Both the position numbers and the translations under genes were made by a program. The notes below the pieces were generated by a model. It was not told the origin of the DNA. It made no database searches and was given only the letters and a program-made list of their open reading frames with translations. DNA of 64,000 nt, taken from assembly GCF_012927125.1 (NCBI RefSeq), contig NZ_JABBFZ010000011.1, forward strand, positions 62,001 through 126,000, read 5' to 3'. Below, one piece after another: positions 25,623-34,503 of the stretch. This DNA comes from Paraburkholderia antibiotica. GTDB taxonomy: Bacteria > Pseudomonadota > Gammaproteobacteria > Burkholderiales > Burkholderiaceae. Within the stretch, counting starts at the first letter, position 1. Each line of letters starts with the position of its first letter.

Positions 25623-27050
25623 ATGAAGACCGCAATTGACCACACAAACGGTGAAGACATACTCCAGACAAAGGGCCGTCAGCCGACTTATCTCGAAGTG
25701 TCGCGCAGCCTCGAGCAAAAGGTCCGCAGCGGGCTCTACCCGCCGGGCAGCCGCCTGCCGCCGCAGCGCGAGCTTGCGCTGGAGCTGGGTCTGAATGTGT
25801 CGACCGTATCGCGCGCGTACAAGGAGTTGCAGGCGCGCGGGCTGATCGTCGCAAGCAAGCGGCGCGGTTCGATCGTCACCGGCGGCGCGATGCCCGCCGT
25901 GCACGCGCGCGGCGACGGCACCGCGACAAGCGGCAACGCGGACCCGCATGCGCTGATCGATCTGACCGTCAACCGGCCGGCCACCGGCGAATTCCTTACG
26001 CAGCTCGCACGGACGATGGCGCAGATCGCGCACGATCCGCGCTACCCCGAAACCCAGGAATATCAGCCGCCGCAAGGCCCCGAATGGGCTCGCGCGGCGG
26101 GCGCGCAATGGCTTGCCGCGCCGGGATTCACGCCCAGTGCGGACAGCGTGGTCGTCACGAGCGGCGCGCAACATGGTCTGTATGCGGTGCTCAGCAGTCT
26201 GATGGGCCACGACGGCGTGATTCTGTCCGACCAGTTGACCTACTACGGCCTGAAGGCGCTCGCGCCGGTGTTTCAGTTCGAACTGGTCGGCATTCCGAGC
26301 GACGATGACGGCCTGCTGCCCGAGCGCCTCGAGGAGGTATGCCGGCAACGTCGCGTGAAGGCGATTTTCACGGTGCCGAATCTGCAGAACCCGACCGTCG
26401 TCACGATGAGCCTCGCGCGCCGCTCGGCGCTCGCCGACATCGCGCGCCGGCATCACATCGTGATCATCGAGGACGACGTCTACGGCCCGCTGCTGCAGGC
26501 GCGTCTACCGACGATCGCCAGCCTGTGCCCCGAGTTGACCTTCCATATCACGTCGACCTCGAAGATTCTCGCGCCGGGCCTGCGTATCGGCTATCTGCAC
26601 ACGCCGCCGCACGGCGCCGCGCTCGCCGCGGAAGCCGTGCGCACGACCGCCTGGATGCCCGCGCCGCTGTCCACGCTGATCGCGACGCGCTGGATCGAGG
26701 ACGGCACCGCGCGGACGATCCTCGACGCACAACGCGCCGAACTGCGCGTGCGTCAGCAGATCGCGCGCGAACTGTTGCCCGCCGAGCATCTGAAAAGCGA
26801 CCCCGCGTGCATGTTCGTGTGGTTGCGCGTGCCACCGCCGTGGCGCTCGGACGACTTCGCGGCCAATGCGCTCGCGCGCGGCGTCAACACGATGCCGGCG
26901 TCCGCCTTCGCGGTCGATCGCTCGACAGTCGAGCATGGCGTGCGCATCAATCTCGCCTGTGCGGCGTCGCGCGAAGAGTTGACGCGCGGCCTGCAAATTC
27001 TCGCGCACACGCTGCGCGACCGGCCGCGTGCGCTGTTCGGCACGATCTAG
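25623..27050 (+). CDS. MocR-type GntR regulator with aminotransferase-like domain
   Basis: A 475-residue regulator. The winged helix (about residues 20-85) includes PPGSRLPPQRELALELGLNV and STVSRAYKELQARGLIV. A fold-type I aminotransferase-like domain follows (about 120-470), with NLQNPTVVTMSLARR, EDDVYGPLL and the PLP-lysine in TSTSKILAPGLRIGYL (about 313). MocR proteins sense PLP or amino-acid derivatives. Starting at 25623 leaves the HTH intact; a longer frame begins at 25566. It is divergent from the DadA-like gene and probably controls it. Confidence 0.88.
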   Translation: MKTAIDHTNGEDILQTKGRQPTYLEVSRSLEQKVRSGLYPPGSRLPPQRELALELGLNVSTVSRAYKELQARGLIVASKRRGSIVTGGAMPAVHARGDGTATSGNADPHALIDLTVNRPATGEFLTQLARTMAQIAHDPRYPETQEYQPPQGPEWARAAGAQWLAAPGFTPSADSVVVTSGAQHGLYAVLSSLMGHDGVILSDQLTYYGLKALAPVFQFELVGIPSDDDGLLPERLEEVCRQRRVKAIFTVPNLQNPTVVTMSLARRSALADIARRHHIVIIEDDVYGPLLQARLPTIASLCPELTFHITSTSKILAPGLRIGYLHTPPHGAALAAEAVRTTAWMPAPLSTLIATRWIEDGTARTILDAQRAELRVRQQIARELLPAEHLKSDPACMFVWLRVPPPWRSDDFAANALARGVNTMPASAFAVDRSTVEHGVRINLACAASREELTRGLQILAHTLRDRPRALFGTI

Positions 27051-27058
27051 ACGGCGGC

Positions 27059-27106
27059 GAAGCAACGCGTGAAGTAGCGCGCGAAGCAACGCGCGGAGTC
27101 GCTAGA
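27059..27106. repeat. Tandem 12-bp repeat directly after the MocR stop codon
   Basis: Units read GAAGCAACGCGT, GAAGTAGCGCGC, GAAGCAACGCGC, then a degenerate GGAGTCGCTAGA. The array begins 8 bp after the stop codon. Confidence 0.75.
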
Positions 27107-27145
27107 ATACGGCACGCTCATGCTGCCGCTACGTGCCTCGTTTCC

Positions 27146-27718
27146 ATGACTCCCTCCGACGATTCCCGCCCCTCCTCGCGCACCCGCGCCGCCGATGCGC
27201 TATTCGCCTTCCTGAAGTCACTGCCGCTCGGCGACCGGCTGATCGAAGGCGGCTTCATGGCCGTGCAGGCGGTGGCGGGCGCGAGCCTCGCGTTCGGCAT
27301 CGGTCGCGCGCTGCATACCGAGCAGGCGTTCTGGGCCGCGATCACCGCGATCGCGGTCAGCCAGCACAGCTATGTCGATACCCGCAAGCTGTCGCGCGAT
27401 CAGTTCATCGGCGCGATGGTCGGCGGGATTTGCGGGCTGATCGGCACGCTCGCGGGTGGCGGCCATTTCGCGGCCTATGCGGCAACGGTGGCTATCGCGA
27501 TCCTGATCTGCTGGGTCGTCAACGTCGGCAGCGCGGCGCGCCTCGGCGGCATCACCGCGACGATCATGTTGCTCGTGCCGGGCATCGGCCCCGCGTGGGA
27601 CAAGGCGTTCCTGCGGCTCGCCGAGGTGACGCTCGGCACCGTGTGCGCGCTGCTGATTGCGCGGCTGATGGCGTCAATCGAAAGGCGCGCGTTCAGCAAG
27701 GCCGAGCCGCCTAAATGA
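27146..27718 (+). CDS. FUSC-like (aromatic acid exporter type) inner-membrane protein
   Basis: A 190-residue membrane protein with about four to five hydrophobic helices, starting near residue 35 (FMAVQAVAGASLAFGIGRAL, then AFWAAITAIAVSQHSYVDTR). The pattern (WAAITAI, a conserved Q/H loop, FIGAMVGGICGLIGTLAGG) matches the N-terminal half of FUSC-type (YccS/AaeB-like) proteins, which export aromatic carboxylates. Only the membrane half is present; the partner cytosolic half is missing, as in the short members of the family. It is separate from the MocR gene by 95 bp. Confidence 0.78.
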   Translation: MTPSDDSRPSSRTRAADALFAFLKSLPLGDRLIEGGFMAVQAVAGASLAFGIGRALHTEQAFWAAITAIAVSQHSYVDTRKLSRDQFIGAMVGGICGLIGTLAGGGHFAAYAATVAIAILICWVVNVGSAARLGGITATIMLLVPGIGPAWDKAFLRLAEVTLGTVCALLIARLMASIERRAFSKAEPPK

Positions 27719-27798
27719 CGGCACGTCGTTTGTTTCGGTGGGCCACCGCTGTCATTCATCACCCGCACCATCACCCGCGCATGCGCGCCGACTTTTAA

Positions 27799-28764
27799 TC
27801 AGCGATCCGAATCATCGTCCGCTTGCGTGCGACGCCGGTAACGTCCCGGCGTTACGCCGACGCTTTGCGCGAACGCCTTGCCAAACGCCGCTTCCGATTG
27901 ATACCCGACCATCTCGCCGATCTCCGCCGCGCTGCGCTGTGTGCGCAACAGCAGATCGCCGGCGATCGTCATGCGGATCTGCGTGAGAAAGTCCATCACG
28001 GTCACGCCGGCGCGCTCGTTGAAATGCCGCGCGTAAGTCGCGCGCGACATCGCCACGCGCTCGCCGAGTTCGGCGATCGTCCATGCGCGTTCGGGCGCGT
28101 CGAGCATCGCCTGCACCGACGCGCCGAGCCGCGCGTCGGTCAGCAGCGCGAGCACGCCGGCGCTATTCGCATTGCGCTCGCCATGCACGCGCAACGCGAT
28201 TGCGAACAGCGCATGGCTCAATGCGGTGACGATTGCGAGCGCGCCCGGCTGACGCCGCTCCGCTTCGCCGCGCATCAGCGCGATCAGCGTCTGCAACGCA
28301 TCGAGCGTATGCGCGCCGCCCAGCGACACGTGCAAAGGATCGGGTAACGCGTTCAGCAGTAACGCCGACGAACCGGGCGCATAGACGAAGCGGCCGCATA
28401 GCAGATCGACGTCGGCGTGAATGGCATGAACGGCCGACGCGTCGCCTTCAGCGCGATCGTTGCGCCGCAGCGGCAGCATGCCGTCGTGCCCGAGTTGCAA
28501 CGGCAAGCCGCCCGCCGAGCGCTTCACGTCGCGCACGCGATGCGCGGCACCACGTGGAAACAGCATGAAGTCGCCGGCCTGCAATTCCAGTTGCGCGCCG
28601 CCGACCGTTTCGATCACGCAGGCGCCATCGAGCACCAGGTGAAACGGCGCGATACCCGCTTCCAGCGGCGCGTGATCGATATCGAAAGCGCCCGACAGCA
28701 GACAGCGAAGATCGAGGCTCGCTTGTGGCCGGGCAAGGTCGATCAGGCGGCTGAGCGTATCCAT
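27799..28764 (-). CDS. AraC family transcriptional regulator
   Basis: A 321-residue regulator. The N-terminal cupin-type ligand domain is about residues 1-175 (PFHLVLDGACVIETVGGAQL, GDFMLFPRGAAHRVRD). Two helix-turn-helix motifs at about 215-310 include TIAELGERVAMSRATYARHF and AAEIGEMVGYQSEAAFGKAF followed by GVTPGRYRRR. It is divergent from the AhpD-like gene with 117 bp between, so it most likely controls that gene. Confidence 0.9.
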   Translation of the reverse strand: MDTLSRLIDLARPQASLDLRCLLSGAFDIDHAPLEAGIAPFHLVLDGACVIETVGGAQLELQAGDFMLFPRGAAHRVRDVKRSAGGLPLQLGHDGMLPLRRNDRAEGDASAVHAIHADVDLLCGRFVYAPGSSALLLNALPDPLHVSLGGAHTLDALQTLIALMRGEAERRQPGALAIVTALSHALFAIALRVHGERNANSAGVLALLTDARLGASVQAMLDAPERAWTIAELGERVAMSRATYARHFNERAGVTVMDFLTQIRMTIAGDLLLRTQRSAAEIGEMVGYQSEAAFGKAFAQSVGVTPGRYRRRTQADDDSDR

Positions 28765-28881
28765 GAGACGTTCGCGCTAGAAGTTGAGTCGAACGAGTAT
28801 TCAGGATATCGCGGCCGCGCGCAATACTGCTTTCACGACGCCGGCACTCGCCAGCGCGCAACGAAACCAAGGAGCACAGCC

Positions 28882-29229
28882 ATGTTGAACTGGATCGATT
28901 ACCGCAAGGAACTGTTCGGCCGTATCGGCGAAATGTCGAAGCTCGCGCCGGACAGCGTGAAGGCCTATCAGGCGATGTCGGGTGCCGGTCAGAAGACCGA
29001 TCTGCTCGGCGCGAAAACGCGCGAGCTGATTGCGCTCGCGGTGGCGGTCAGCCTGCGTTGCGATGGTTGTATCACCGTGCACACGGCCGAGGCGCTGAAG
29101 CACGGCGCGACGCGCGAGGAAATCGCCGAAGCGCTCGGCGTCGCGATGGCGATCAATGCGGGCGCGACGCTCGTTTATTCGGCACGCACGCTCGATGCGG
29201 TCGCCGCGCATACGCAAGCTTCGCTGTAA
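28882..29229 (+). CDS. AhpD-like carboxymuconolactone decarboxylase family protein
   Basis: A 115-residue alkylhydroperoxidase AhpD-like protein. Core LLGAKTRELIALAVAVSLRC, then the CDGC pair (Cys60, Cys63), ITVH (His67) and EALKHGATREEIAEALGVA. The CxxC-His set is the AhpD peroxidase/disulfide-reductase site. It is cytoplasmic. A perfect AAGGAG precedes ATG. It is divergent from the AraC regulator. Its stop codon lies inside a tandem repeat. Confidence 0.9.
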   Translation: MLNWIDYRKELFGRIGEMSKLAPDSVKAYQAMSGAGQKTDLLGAKTRELIALAVAVSLRCDGCITVHTAEALKHGATREEIAEALGVAMAINAGATLVYSARTLDAVAAHTQASL

Positions 29230-29284
29230 GGCGCTGCTGCAAGCCCTTCTGTAAGCCTCTCTGCAAGCTTCCCTGTAAGCCGCG
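29212..29284. repeat. Tandem 12-bp repeats across the AhpD-like stop codon
   Basis: Four close copies at 29237-29284 (CTGCAAGCCCTT, CTGTAAGCCTCT, CTGCAAGCTTCC, CTGTAAGCCGCG), preceded by looser copies at 29212-29235 that contain the gene's stop codon. A further single copy is at about 29306. Confidence 0.78.
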
Positions 29285-29332
29285 TCGATGATGAGTCGCG
29301 GCAATCTGTAAGCCTCCACTCGTCTTTACGCA

Positions 29333-29363
29333 CCGCATGACCGGACAGTATCCGGCCATGCGG
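29333..29363 (+). terminator. Hairpin terminator after the AhpD-like gene
   Basis: CCGCATG, then CCGGA, pair with TCCGG and CATGCGG around CAGTA, giving a 12-bp stem with one mismatch. A T-run (CTTTT) follows within 10 bp. The rest of 29364-29708 up to the porin stop contains no gene. Confidence 0.65.
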
Positions 29364-29708
29364 CGCGCGTCTTTTCACTGAAGCGATTAATCACCGCGAA
29401 CCGCTCGTCGACACGGCGCCGCTATCGCAACGTTCGCAATAGTTAGAGCAGTGCCGCCGCGCGGCACACACAGCGCGACGCTGCCGCCAAACCTTCGGAT
29501 ACGAACCATCGAGCGTCCCAACATTTATCGCGCGACGCCTATAAAGATTTTTCGAGCCGTGCCGATACGCCAGTCATTGCAGTGCGTGCCGACCGCCGCA
29601 AGCGGCTTCGACACCAGCCAGGACACTGTTGAGTTGCCGCGTTGTGGCGTCGCGGTTCATGCCCGTATTCATGCCCGTACGTCACTGCACTCGAAAGCGC
29701 AGCCTTCA

Positions 29709-31244
29709 TCAAAACTGGATCGTCGTCCGCAAGCCGAGCACCGCTTCGTTTCCGATGCGCCGGGATGCATCGTTCGGATCGGGAATACCGCCGCCCGGAC
29801 GCCAGAAATATTGAAAGTCCGCTTGCAGCAGCCACCACGGCGCGACCTGGTATTGATAGGTAGCCTCGAGCACCGTCTCCGAACTGCGCGACGGATAGCC
29901 GGGCGTGTAAAACGCCTGCGCGTTCGCGAGATTCCGCGCGTGCGAGCCGATCTTCGCGTAACCGAGCGCGAGTCCGACCACGTCGTTGTCGCGCCCCTTG
30001 AACGGCGCATGGAGCGTCACGCCCGCATTCACGCCGAGGTCCACGAGATTGCGATCGCCCGGCGCGCCCATGATGCGTGCGAACACACCCAGCGATCGCG
30101 GACTGTCGGGGCCCGCGCGCCACACCATCTGATCGGCGACCGCGTAGAAGCTGTAGCTGCCCCGATGACTCGCCGGCATGCCGTTGCTCGCCGGACTCGC
30201 CAGCGAGAGTCCGTTCGTATCGACGTTCTGATCGTCAAAGCGGTTGCTGTTGTACCAGAACCCGAGCTTGTACGTGCCGGGCAAGCCGCCCGGTTTCGGA
30301 TCGGACGGATTAGAAGAATTGGGCGACGGCTCGTTGATCGCGTACTGCACTTCGCCGATTACAAGCGCGCCGTTGCCGAGAGTGAAGTTCGTGCCGTTCG
30401 CATTGAGCCTCTGCGGATCGCCGATGCCCGGCGCCGGATTGCCGTCGAATACGCCGCCCAGCACGCTCACCCCATTCGCGAACGATGCCCGCGCGCGCAC
30501 GCCGAGCGACGATAGCGGATAGGCCGGACCGCCCGCGGGCAGATCGACGGATGGCAGCACCGGCCAGCCGAAAGTCGCGTTCATGAAGGTGGCCGCGTTC
30601 TCGCTGACCATGAACTCCTGATCGAGACTCTGCTGACCGATTTTCACGTCGACGTTGCCGAGCGACTGCTGATACCACAACTCCCACAGACGGGTCGTCG
30701 CCCCGGCTTCGATCCCGCTCGCGGTTTGCAGCGTCTGCAGATTTCTCGCGGTGAGGCTGGTGCCATGAATCTGCAGCCCGGAGACGTTGAAGGTGCCACC
30801 CGGCAAACCAAAAGCCTTGTGCGTATCGACGACGAGCCCGAACTGCGTCAAGCCCTGATACGCGCCGCCACGGCTCGTGCCGCCCGACACGTTGCCCATG
30901 TATTCGCTGGTTTCCTGCAGATCGAACGTAACACCGTAATTACCGAGCCACGGACGCAGTCCGCCCATATCGCCGAGCAGGGTCGAGCGCTCCCACAAGC
31001 CGGTCGGTGCGACGGCGGTTTGCTCGGCGGGCGCAGCGTTGTCCGGGGCGGCTGAAGATGTCGACGCATTCGATGCATTCGATGCGCCCGTTGCCGGCTC
31101 CGTGGCCGGTGGTGTCGCTTGAGCCGGCACGGCTTCGTCGACGGTCTGCGCGAACGCGCAAGGAACAAGGCCGAGAGACAGCGCCGCGCTCACGGTAATC
31201 GGACCACCGGTGCCGAACAGTCTGCGTTTACGGATATTTTTCAT
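29709..31244 (-). CDS. OprB family carbohydrate-selective porin
   Basis: A 511-residue outer-membrane protein. It has an N-terminal signal (to about residue 32, FAQ), then an Ala/Thr/Pro-rich linker (about 35-80), then an OprB-type barrel: NYGVTFDLQETSEYMGNVSG, GLPGGTFNVSGLQIHGTSLT, KIGQQSLDQEFMVSENAATF. It ends in aromatic TIQF, the usual outer-membrane assembly signal. It would pass sugars across the outer membrane. The longest frame begins at 31307; I use ATG 31244, which opens the signal peptide. It stands alone. Confidence 0.93.
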   Translation of the reverse strand: MKNIRKRRLFGTGGPITVSAALSLGLVPCAFAQTVDEAVPAQATPPATEPATGASNASNASTSSAAPDNAAPAEQTAVAPTGLWERSTLLGDMGGLRPWLGNYGVTFDLQETSEYMGNVSGGTSRGGAYQGLTQFGLVVDTHKAFGLPGGTFNVSGLQIHGTSLTARNLQTLQTASGIEAGATTRLWELWYQQSLGNVDVKIGQQSLDQEFMVSENAATFMNATFGWPVLPSVDLPAGGPAYPLSSLGVRARASFANGVSVLGGVFDGNPAPGIGDPQRLNANGTNFTLGNGALVIGEVQYAINEPSPNSSNPSDPKPGGLPGTYKLGFWYNSNRFDDQNVDTNGLSLASPASNGMPASHRGSYSFYAVADQMVWRAGPDSPRSLGVFARIMGAPGDRNLVDLGVNAGVTLHAPFKGRDNDVVGLALGYAKIGSHARNLANAQAFYTPGYPSRSSETVLEATYQYQVAPWWLLQADFQYFWRPGGGIPDPNDASRRIGNEAVLGLRTTIQF

Positions 31245-31851
31245 GATGTATCGGGGGTCCCGGTTGTACGCGGAGGGGCTCGCTCCGCTGTTATGTCGCA
31301 GACGCACATTGCAGAGGTGTCTTCACGCTGTCGCCGGCACGCGCAAACCTGCAGTTGTGCGAAACATCCCGCGCACGGCAAACGCCATGCGCAAGCGCAA
31401 CCGTCCCTGCATCGGACGTGCAGATGACGAACAGAAAATGAGGAAGCGTGCGACTGACAAACCGGCCGCACTGGCCGGTTGAATTGAAGCGCGCTAACCC
31501 GACTGGGGCGAGTTAGCGGCGAAGGAGCAAACCTGCGGCGACTATCTCGCGATCATGTTGCCGGCGCTGGCCGGCATCGGACTTCCACTGCCTGAACATG
31601 CGTCCATGGGACGACTCCTTCGATACGTTGGGGCGGATTGTATTGACTTTGTCCGCATCAGTGCAAGTAAAAAGCACATCAGAACGATCGACCCGTCGCG
31701 TTGCACTGCGTCACACTGCGCCGCGTTGCGTCGATCCCGACACCCAGCCAGGCCCGATGGAAAGCCGTATCGCTCGCGATAACTATCCACGTCTTTGCGC
31801 GAATCGTCGTCGATCACGCTTGGCTCTGCTTAACGAATATGGCAAATAGGG
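31245..31851. other. Intergenic region between the OprB gene and the ABC leader
   Basis: About 600 bp without a convincing gene. It holds a perfect 8-bp hairpin (AACCGGCC, 31460-31480) and a CGCTAAC...GTTAGCG inverted repeat at about 31492-31518. It should contain the porin promoter. Confidence 0.5.
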
Positions 31852-31881
31852 TTGACTTCCCGTTTTTACCGAGTCTAGAAT
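31852..31881 (+). promoter_or_regulatory. Candidate promoter of the ABC transporter leader
   Basis: TTGACT (31852-31857) and TAGAAT (31876-31881) are separated by 18 bp. Transcription would begin near 31889, about 840 nt upstream of the permease start. It is the best sigma-70 match seen in this long spacer. Confidence 0.6.
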
Positions 31882-32220
31882 TCGCCGGTCTTATCAATTG
31901 GGGCTAACGCCTTGGACTCCTGTAGTAGTCAACCTTCGAACAGTTTCACTGCCTGACCGGCAGAACGTCCGCGCCCCCTTCCCTCGCGCCGCCGTTCCGC
32001 CAGCAGGCAGAACGGTGCGCGCCGTAGTTCATCTCCTCGTGCACCTCGATCATCAGCGCCATGCGGACGCGGCCTTTGCTCGCCCGCACGGTATGCCCTC
32101 GCGAGCCTTCGGGTTTGCGGCCGTCGCTCGCCGTTGTCCCACGTTTTATCGCGGACCCGAACAAGCCCGGTAGAACTACGCTGCACGCCTGCGCGCAGCC
32201 CACCCCGACGAGGAGCCGAC

Positions 32221-32286
32221 ATGCCCGACAGTGACAGTTGTTGCTTATGCCCATCCCTTTCAGTCTTACCGAAGGAAAGCACGTAG
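32221..32286 (+). CDS. 21-residue small ORF in the ABC leader (Cys-rich)
   Basis: An ATG at 32221 with a perfect AGGAG five bases upstream opens a 21-residue peptide, MPDSDSCCLCPSLSVLPKES plus Thr, with three Cys near residues 7-10. The initiation site is strong for such a short frame. It resembles leader peptides that couple translation to downstream gene control, for example by cysteine or metal status, but that is inference. Nothing in known leader families was recognised. Confidence 0.5.
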   Translation: MPDSDSCCLCPSLSVLPKEST

Positions 32287-32372
32287 CACCCTGACGCCGC
32301 GCCCAGCGTGCGACGCCTGAATGTCTGCTGGCTTTCCGCTTGCGCGTCACGCACGACGCGCGGAGAAACGCC

Positions 32373-32513
32373 ATGAATTTCGCTCTGCTTCTGTCTCATC
32401 TGCCGAATACCCACGAGTCGCGCGCTCACTACGAGTCGCTGCTGTCGCTCGACCCCGTCCGACCGAATCGTCTTGCCGCCTTCTGGCGTCGCCTCGGATC
32501 GCTGTTCTCCTAA
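32373..32513 (+). CDS. 46-residue small ORF in the ABC leader
   Basis: Starts MNFALLLSHLPNTHESRAHY and ends RRLGSLFS. A CGGAG lies seven bases upstream of the ATG. The peptide has a hydrophobic beginning and basic tail but no long membrane helix. It may be a small protein or a second leader peptide; no family is recognised. Confidence 0.5.
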   Translation: MNFALLLSHLPNTHESRAHYESLLSLDPVRPNRLAAFWRRLGSLFS

Positions 32514-32622
32514 GTTCTGCCAGGCTTTCGCCACGTATCGGCGCCGCGATCGAAAGATCGTGGTGCCGCCCCCTCACGGCCGACGTTTGCCGAACCCGCT
32601 CTTTCATTACCTGTATTTCGTC

Positions 32623-32727
32623 ATGTTCCACCTCAACGCCCCGACGCGAATCGATCTATCTGCCGGTCTTCGGCCTACCCGCGCGAATGCGCTACACGCA
32701 ACCCGTCACGTCCCAGGAGCTTACTGA
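32623..32727 (+). CDS. 34-residue leader ORF overlapping the permease start
   Basis: A 34-residue frame, starting MFHLNAPTRIDLSAGLRPTR, whose stop codon TGA shares its last base with the permease ATG (TGATG), a common translational-coupling arrangement. It has no clear ribosome-binding site of its own. Weak as a gene; the overlap is the reason to list it. Confidence 0.35.
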   Translation: MFHLNAPTRIDLSAGLRPTRANALHATRHVPGAY

Positions 32728-34499
32728 TGGAGTTCGGTTTCAACCTGAACCGCACCGCCAATGCATCGGCCGCACGGCTGCTGCCGAACGGATGGGATTT
32801 CGTCGCCTTTCCGTTGATCCTTTGTCTGATCGCAATGGCGTCGATCGGTTTTCATCAAACGCTTGCGCCGATGTCGACGCTCGACACGCAAGCGATCTCG
32901 CTCGATCCGGTCAACCTGCCCGGCTACGCGATGCGCACCACGCTGCGCATGCTCGCGGCGATGATCGCGTCGCTCGTCTTCACGCTCGTGTACGGTACGC
33001 TCGCGGCCAAAAGCCGGCGTGCCGGACTCGTGCTGGTGCCGATTCTCGACATCCTGCAGTCGGTGCCGGTGCTCGGCTACATCTCGTTTACCGTCACGTT
33101 CTTTCTCGCGATGTTTCCGGGCCGCGTGCTCGGCGCCGAATTCGCGGCGATCTTCGCAATCTTCACGAGCCAGGCGTGGAACATGACGTTCAGTTTCTAC
33201 CAGTCGCTGCGTACGGTGCCGCGCGATCTGGACGAAGTGTCGCGCGGTTTTCATCTGACCTCGTGGCAGCGCTTCTGGAAGCTCGAAGTACCGTTCTCGA
33301 TGCCCGGCCTGATCTGGAACATGATGATGTCGATGTCGGGCGGCTGGTTCTTCGTCGTTGCATCGGAAGCGATTACGGTCGGCAATCATACGTTCGCGCT
33401 GCCGGGCATCGGCGCGTATCTCGCGCAGGCGATCTCGGAGCAGAACCTGCACGCAATCGGCTGGGTCATTCTGACGATGACGGTCGTGATCCTCGCGTAC
33501 GACCAGTTGCTGTTCCGCCCGCTCGTCGCGTGGGCCGACAAGTTCCGCATGGAGACCACCAGTTCGGGCAACGCGCCGCAATCGTGGCTGCTCGACATGA
33601 TGCGGCGCACGCGTCTGATTCACCGGCTGCTGACGCCGGCCGGCTGGATGCTCGCGGCGCTGGCACGCATGCCCTTGCGCGCACCTTCTTTACTCGTGCC
33701 GTTCGCGAACGTCCGGCGCGACAGCCCGCCGCGCAGCGAGAAATCGACGCGCATCGGCGACATCGTGTGGGGCACGCTCGTGTTCGCGCTGACGCTCTAC
33801 GTGATCTATCTCGTGGTCGGCTATGTGCGCACCGGCGTCACGCTCGACGAGGTCGGACACGTGCTTGGGCTTGGGCTCATCACGCTGCTGCGCGTGGTGG
33901 TGCTGATCGTCATTTCGTCTCTGATCTGGGTGCCGGTCGGCGTGCTGATCGGATTGCGGCCGGCGCTCGCCGAGAAAGTGCAGCCGCTCGCGCAGTTTCT
34001 CGCCGCGTTCCCCGCGAACCTGCTGTTCCCGGTGTTCGTGATCGTGATCGTGCGCTTTCATCTGAACCCGGACATCTGGCTGTCGCCGCTGATCGTGCTC
34101 GGCACCCAGTGGTACATCCTGTTCAACGTGATCGCGGGCGCGACCGCCTATCCGAACGACTACCGCGAGGCGGCCACCAACTTCCGCATCCGCGGCTGGC
34201 AGTGGTGGCGTCAGGTGATGCTGCCGGGCGTCTTCCCCTATTACGTGACCGGTGCGATCACCGCGTCGGGCGGTGCGTGGAATGCGAGCATCGTGTCCGA
34301 GTTCGTCCAGTGGGGCGATACCAGGGTAGTCGCGCACGGTCTCGGCGCCTATATCGCGGAGACCACCGAGGCCGGCAACTTCCCGAAGATCATTCTCGGC
34401 GTCGCCGTGATGTCGCTCTTCGTCACGCTGTTCAACCGCATGCTGTGGCGCCCGCTGTATGCCTTTGCCGAATCCCGGCTCCGACTCGACCAGGAGTGA
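32727..34499 (+). CDS. ABC transporter permease with two fused membrane domains
   Basis: A 590-residue NitT/TauT-type permease with two binding-protein-dependent permease domains in tandem: residues about 65-275 and about 365-575. Each carries an EAA-type loop: DEVSRGFHLTSWQRFWKLEV in the first and YREAATNFRIRGWQWWRQVM in the second. CAGGAG lies seven bases before the ATG. No periplasmic binding protein is encoded nearby. The substrate cannot be told. It forms a unit with the ATPase four bases downstream. Confidence 0.92.
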   Translation: MEFGFNLNRTANASAARLLPNGWDFVAFPLILCLIAMASIGFHQTLAPMSTLDTQAISLDPVNLPGYAMRTTLRMLAAMIASLVFTLVYGTLAAKSRRAGLVLVPILDILQSVPVLGYISFTVTFFLAMFPGRVLGAEFAAIFAIFTSQAWNMTFSFYQSLRTVPRDLDEVSRGFHLTSWQRFWKLEVPFSMPGLIWNMMMSMSGGWFFVVASEAITVGNHTFALPGIGAYLAQAISEQNLHAIGWVILTMTVVILAYDQLLFRPLVAWADKFRMETTSSGNAPQSWLLDMMRRTRLIHRLLTPAGWMLAALARMPLRAPSLLVPFANVRRDSPPRSEKSTRIGDIVWGTLVFALTLYVIYLVVGYVRTGVTLDEVGHVLGLGLITLLRVVVLIVISSLIWVPVGVLIGLRPALAEKVQPLAQFLAAFPANLLFPVFVIVIVRFHLNPDIWLSPLIVLGTQWYILFNVIAGATAYPNDYREAATNFRIRGWQWWRQVMLPGVFPYYVTGAITASGGAWNASIVSEFVQWGDTRVVAHGLGAYIAETTEAGNFPKIILGVAVMSLFVTLFNRMLWRPLYAFAESRLRLDQE

Positions 34500-34503
34500 A
34501 CCC

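Noticed and set aside
31929-32534. A 201-codon minus-strand frame opposite the ABC leader
   Set aside because: Arg/Gly-rich, no family, no ribosome-binding site; it also lies opposite the small leader ORFs.
31889-32727. A known riboswitch (manganese yybP-ykoY, M-box or ykkC type) in the ABC leader
   Set aside because: None of the conserved core sequences of these classes, such as GGGGAGUAG, is visible; a covariance search would settle it.
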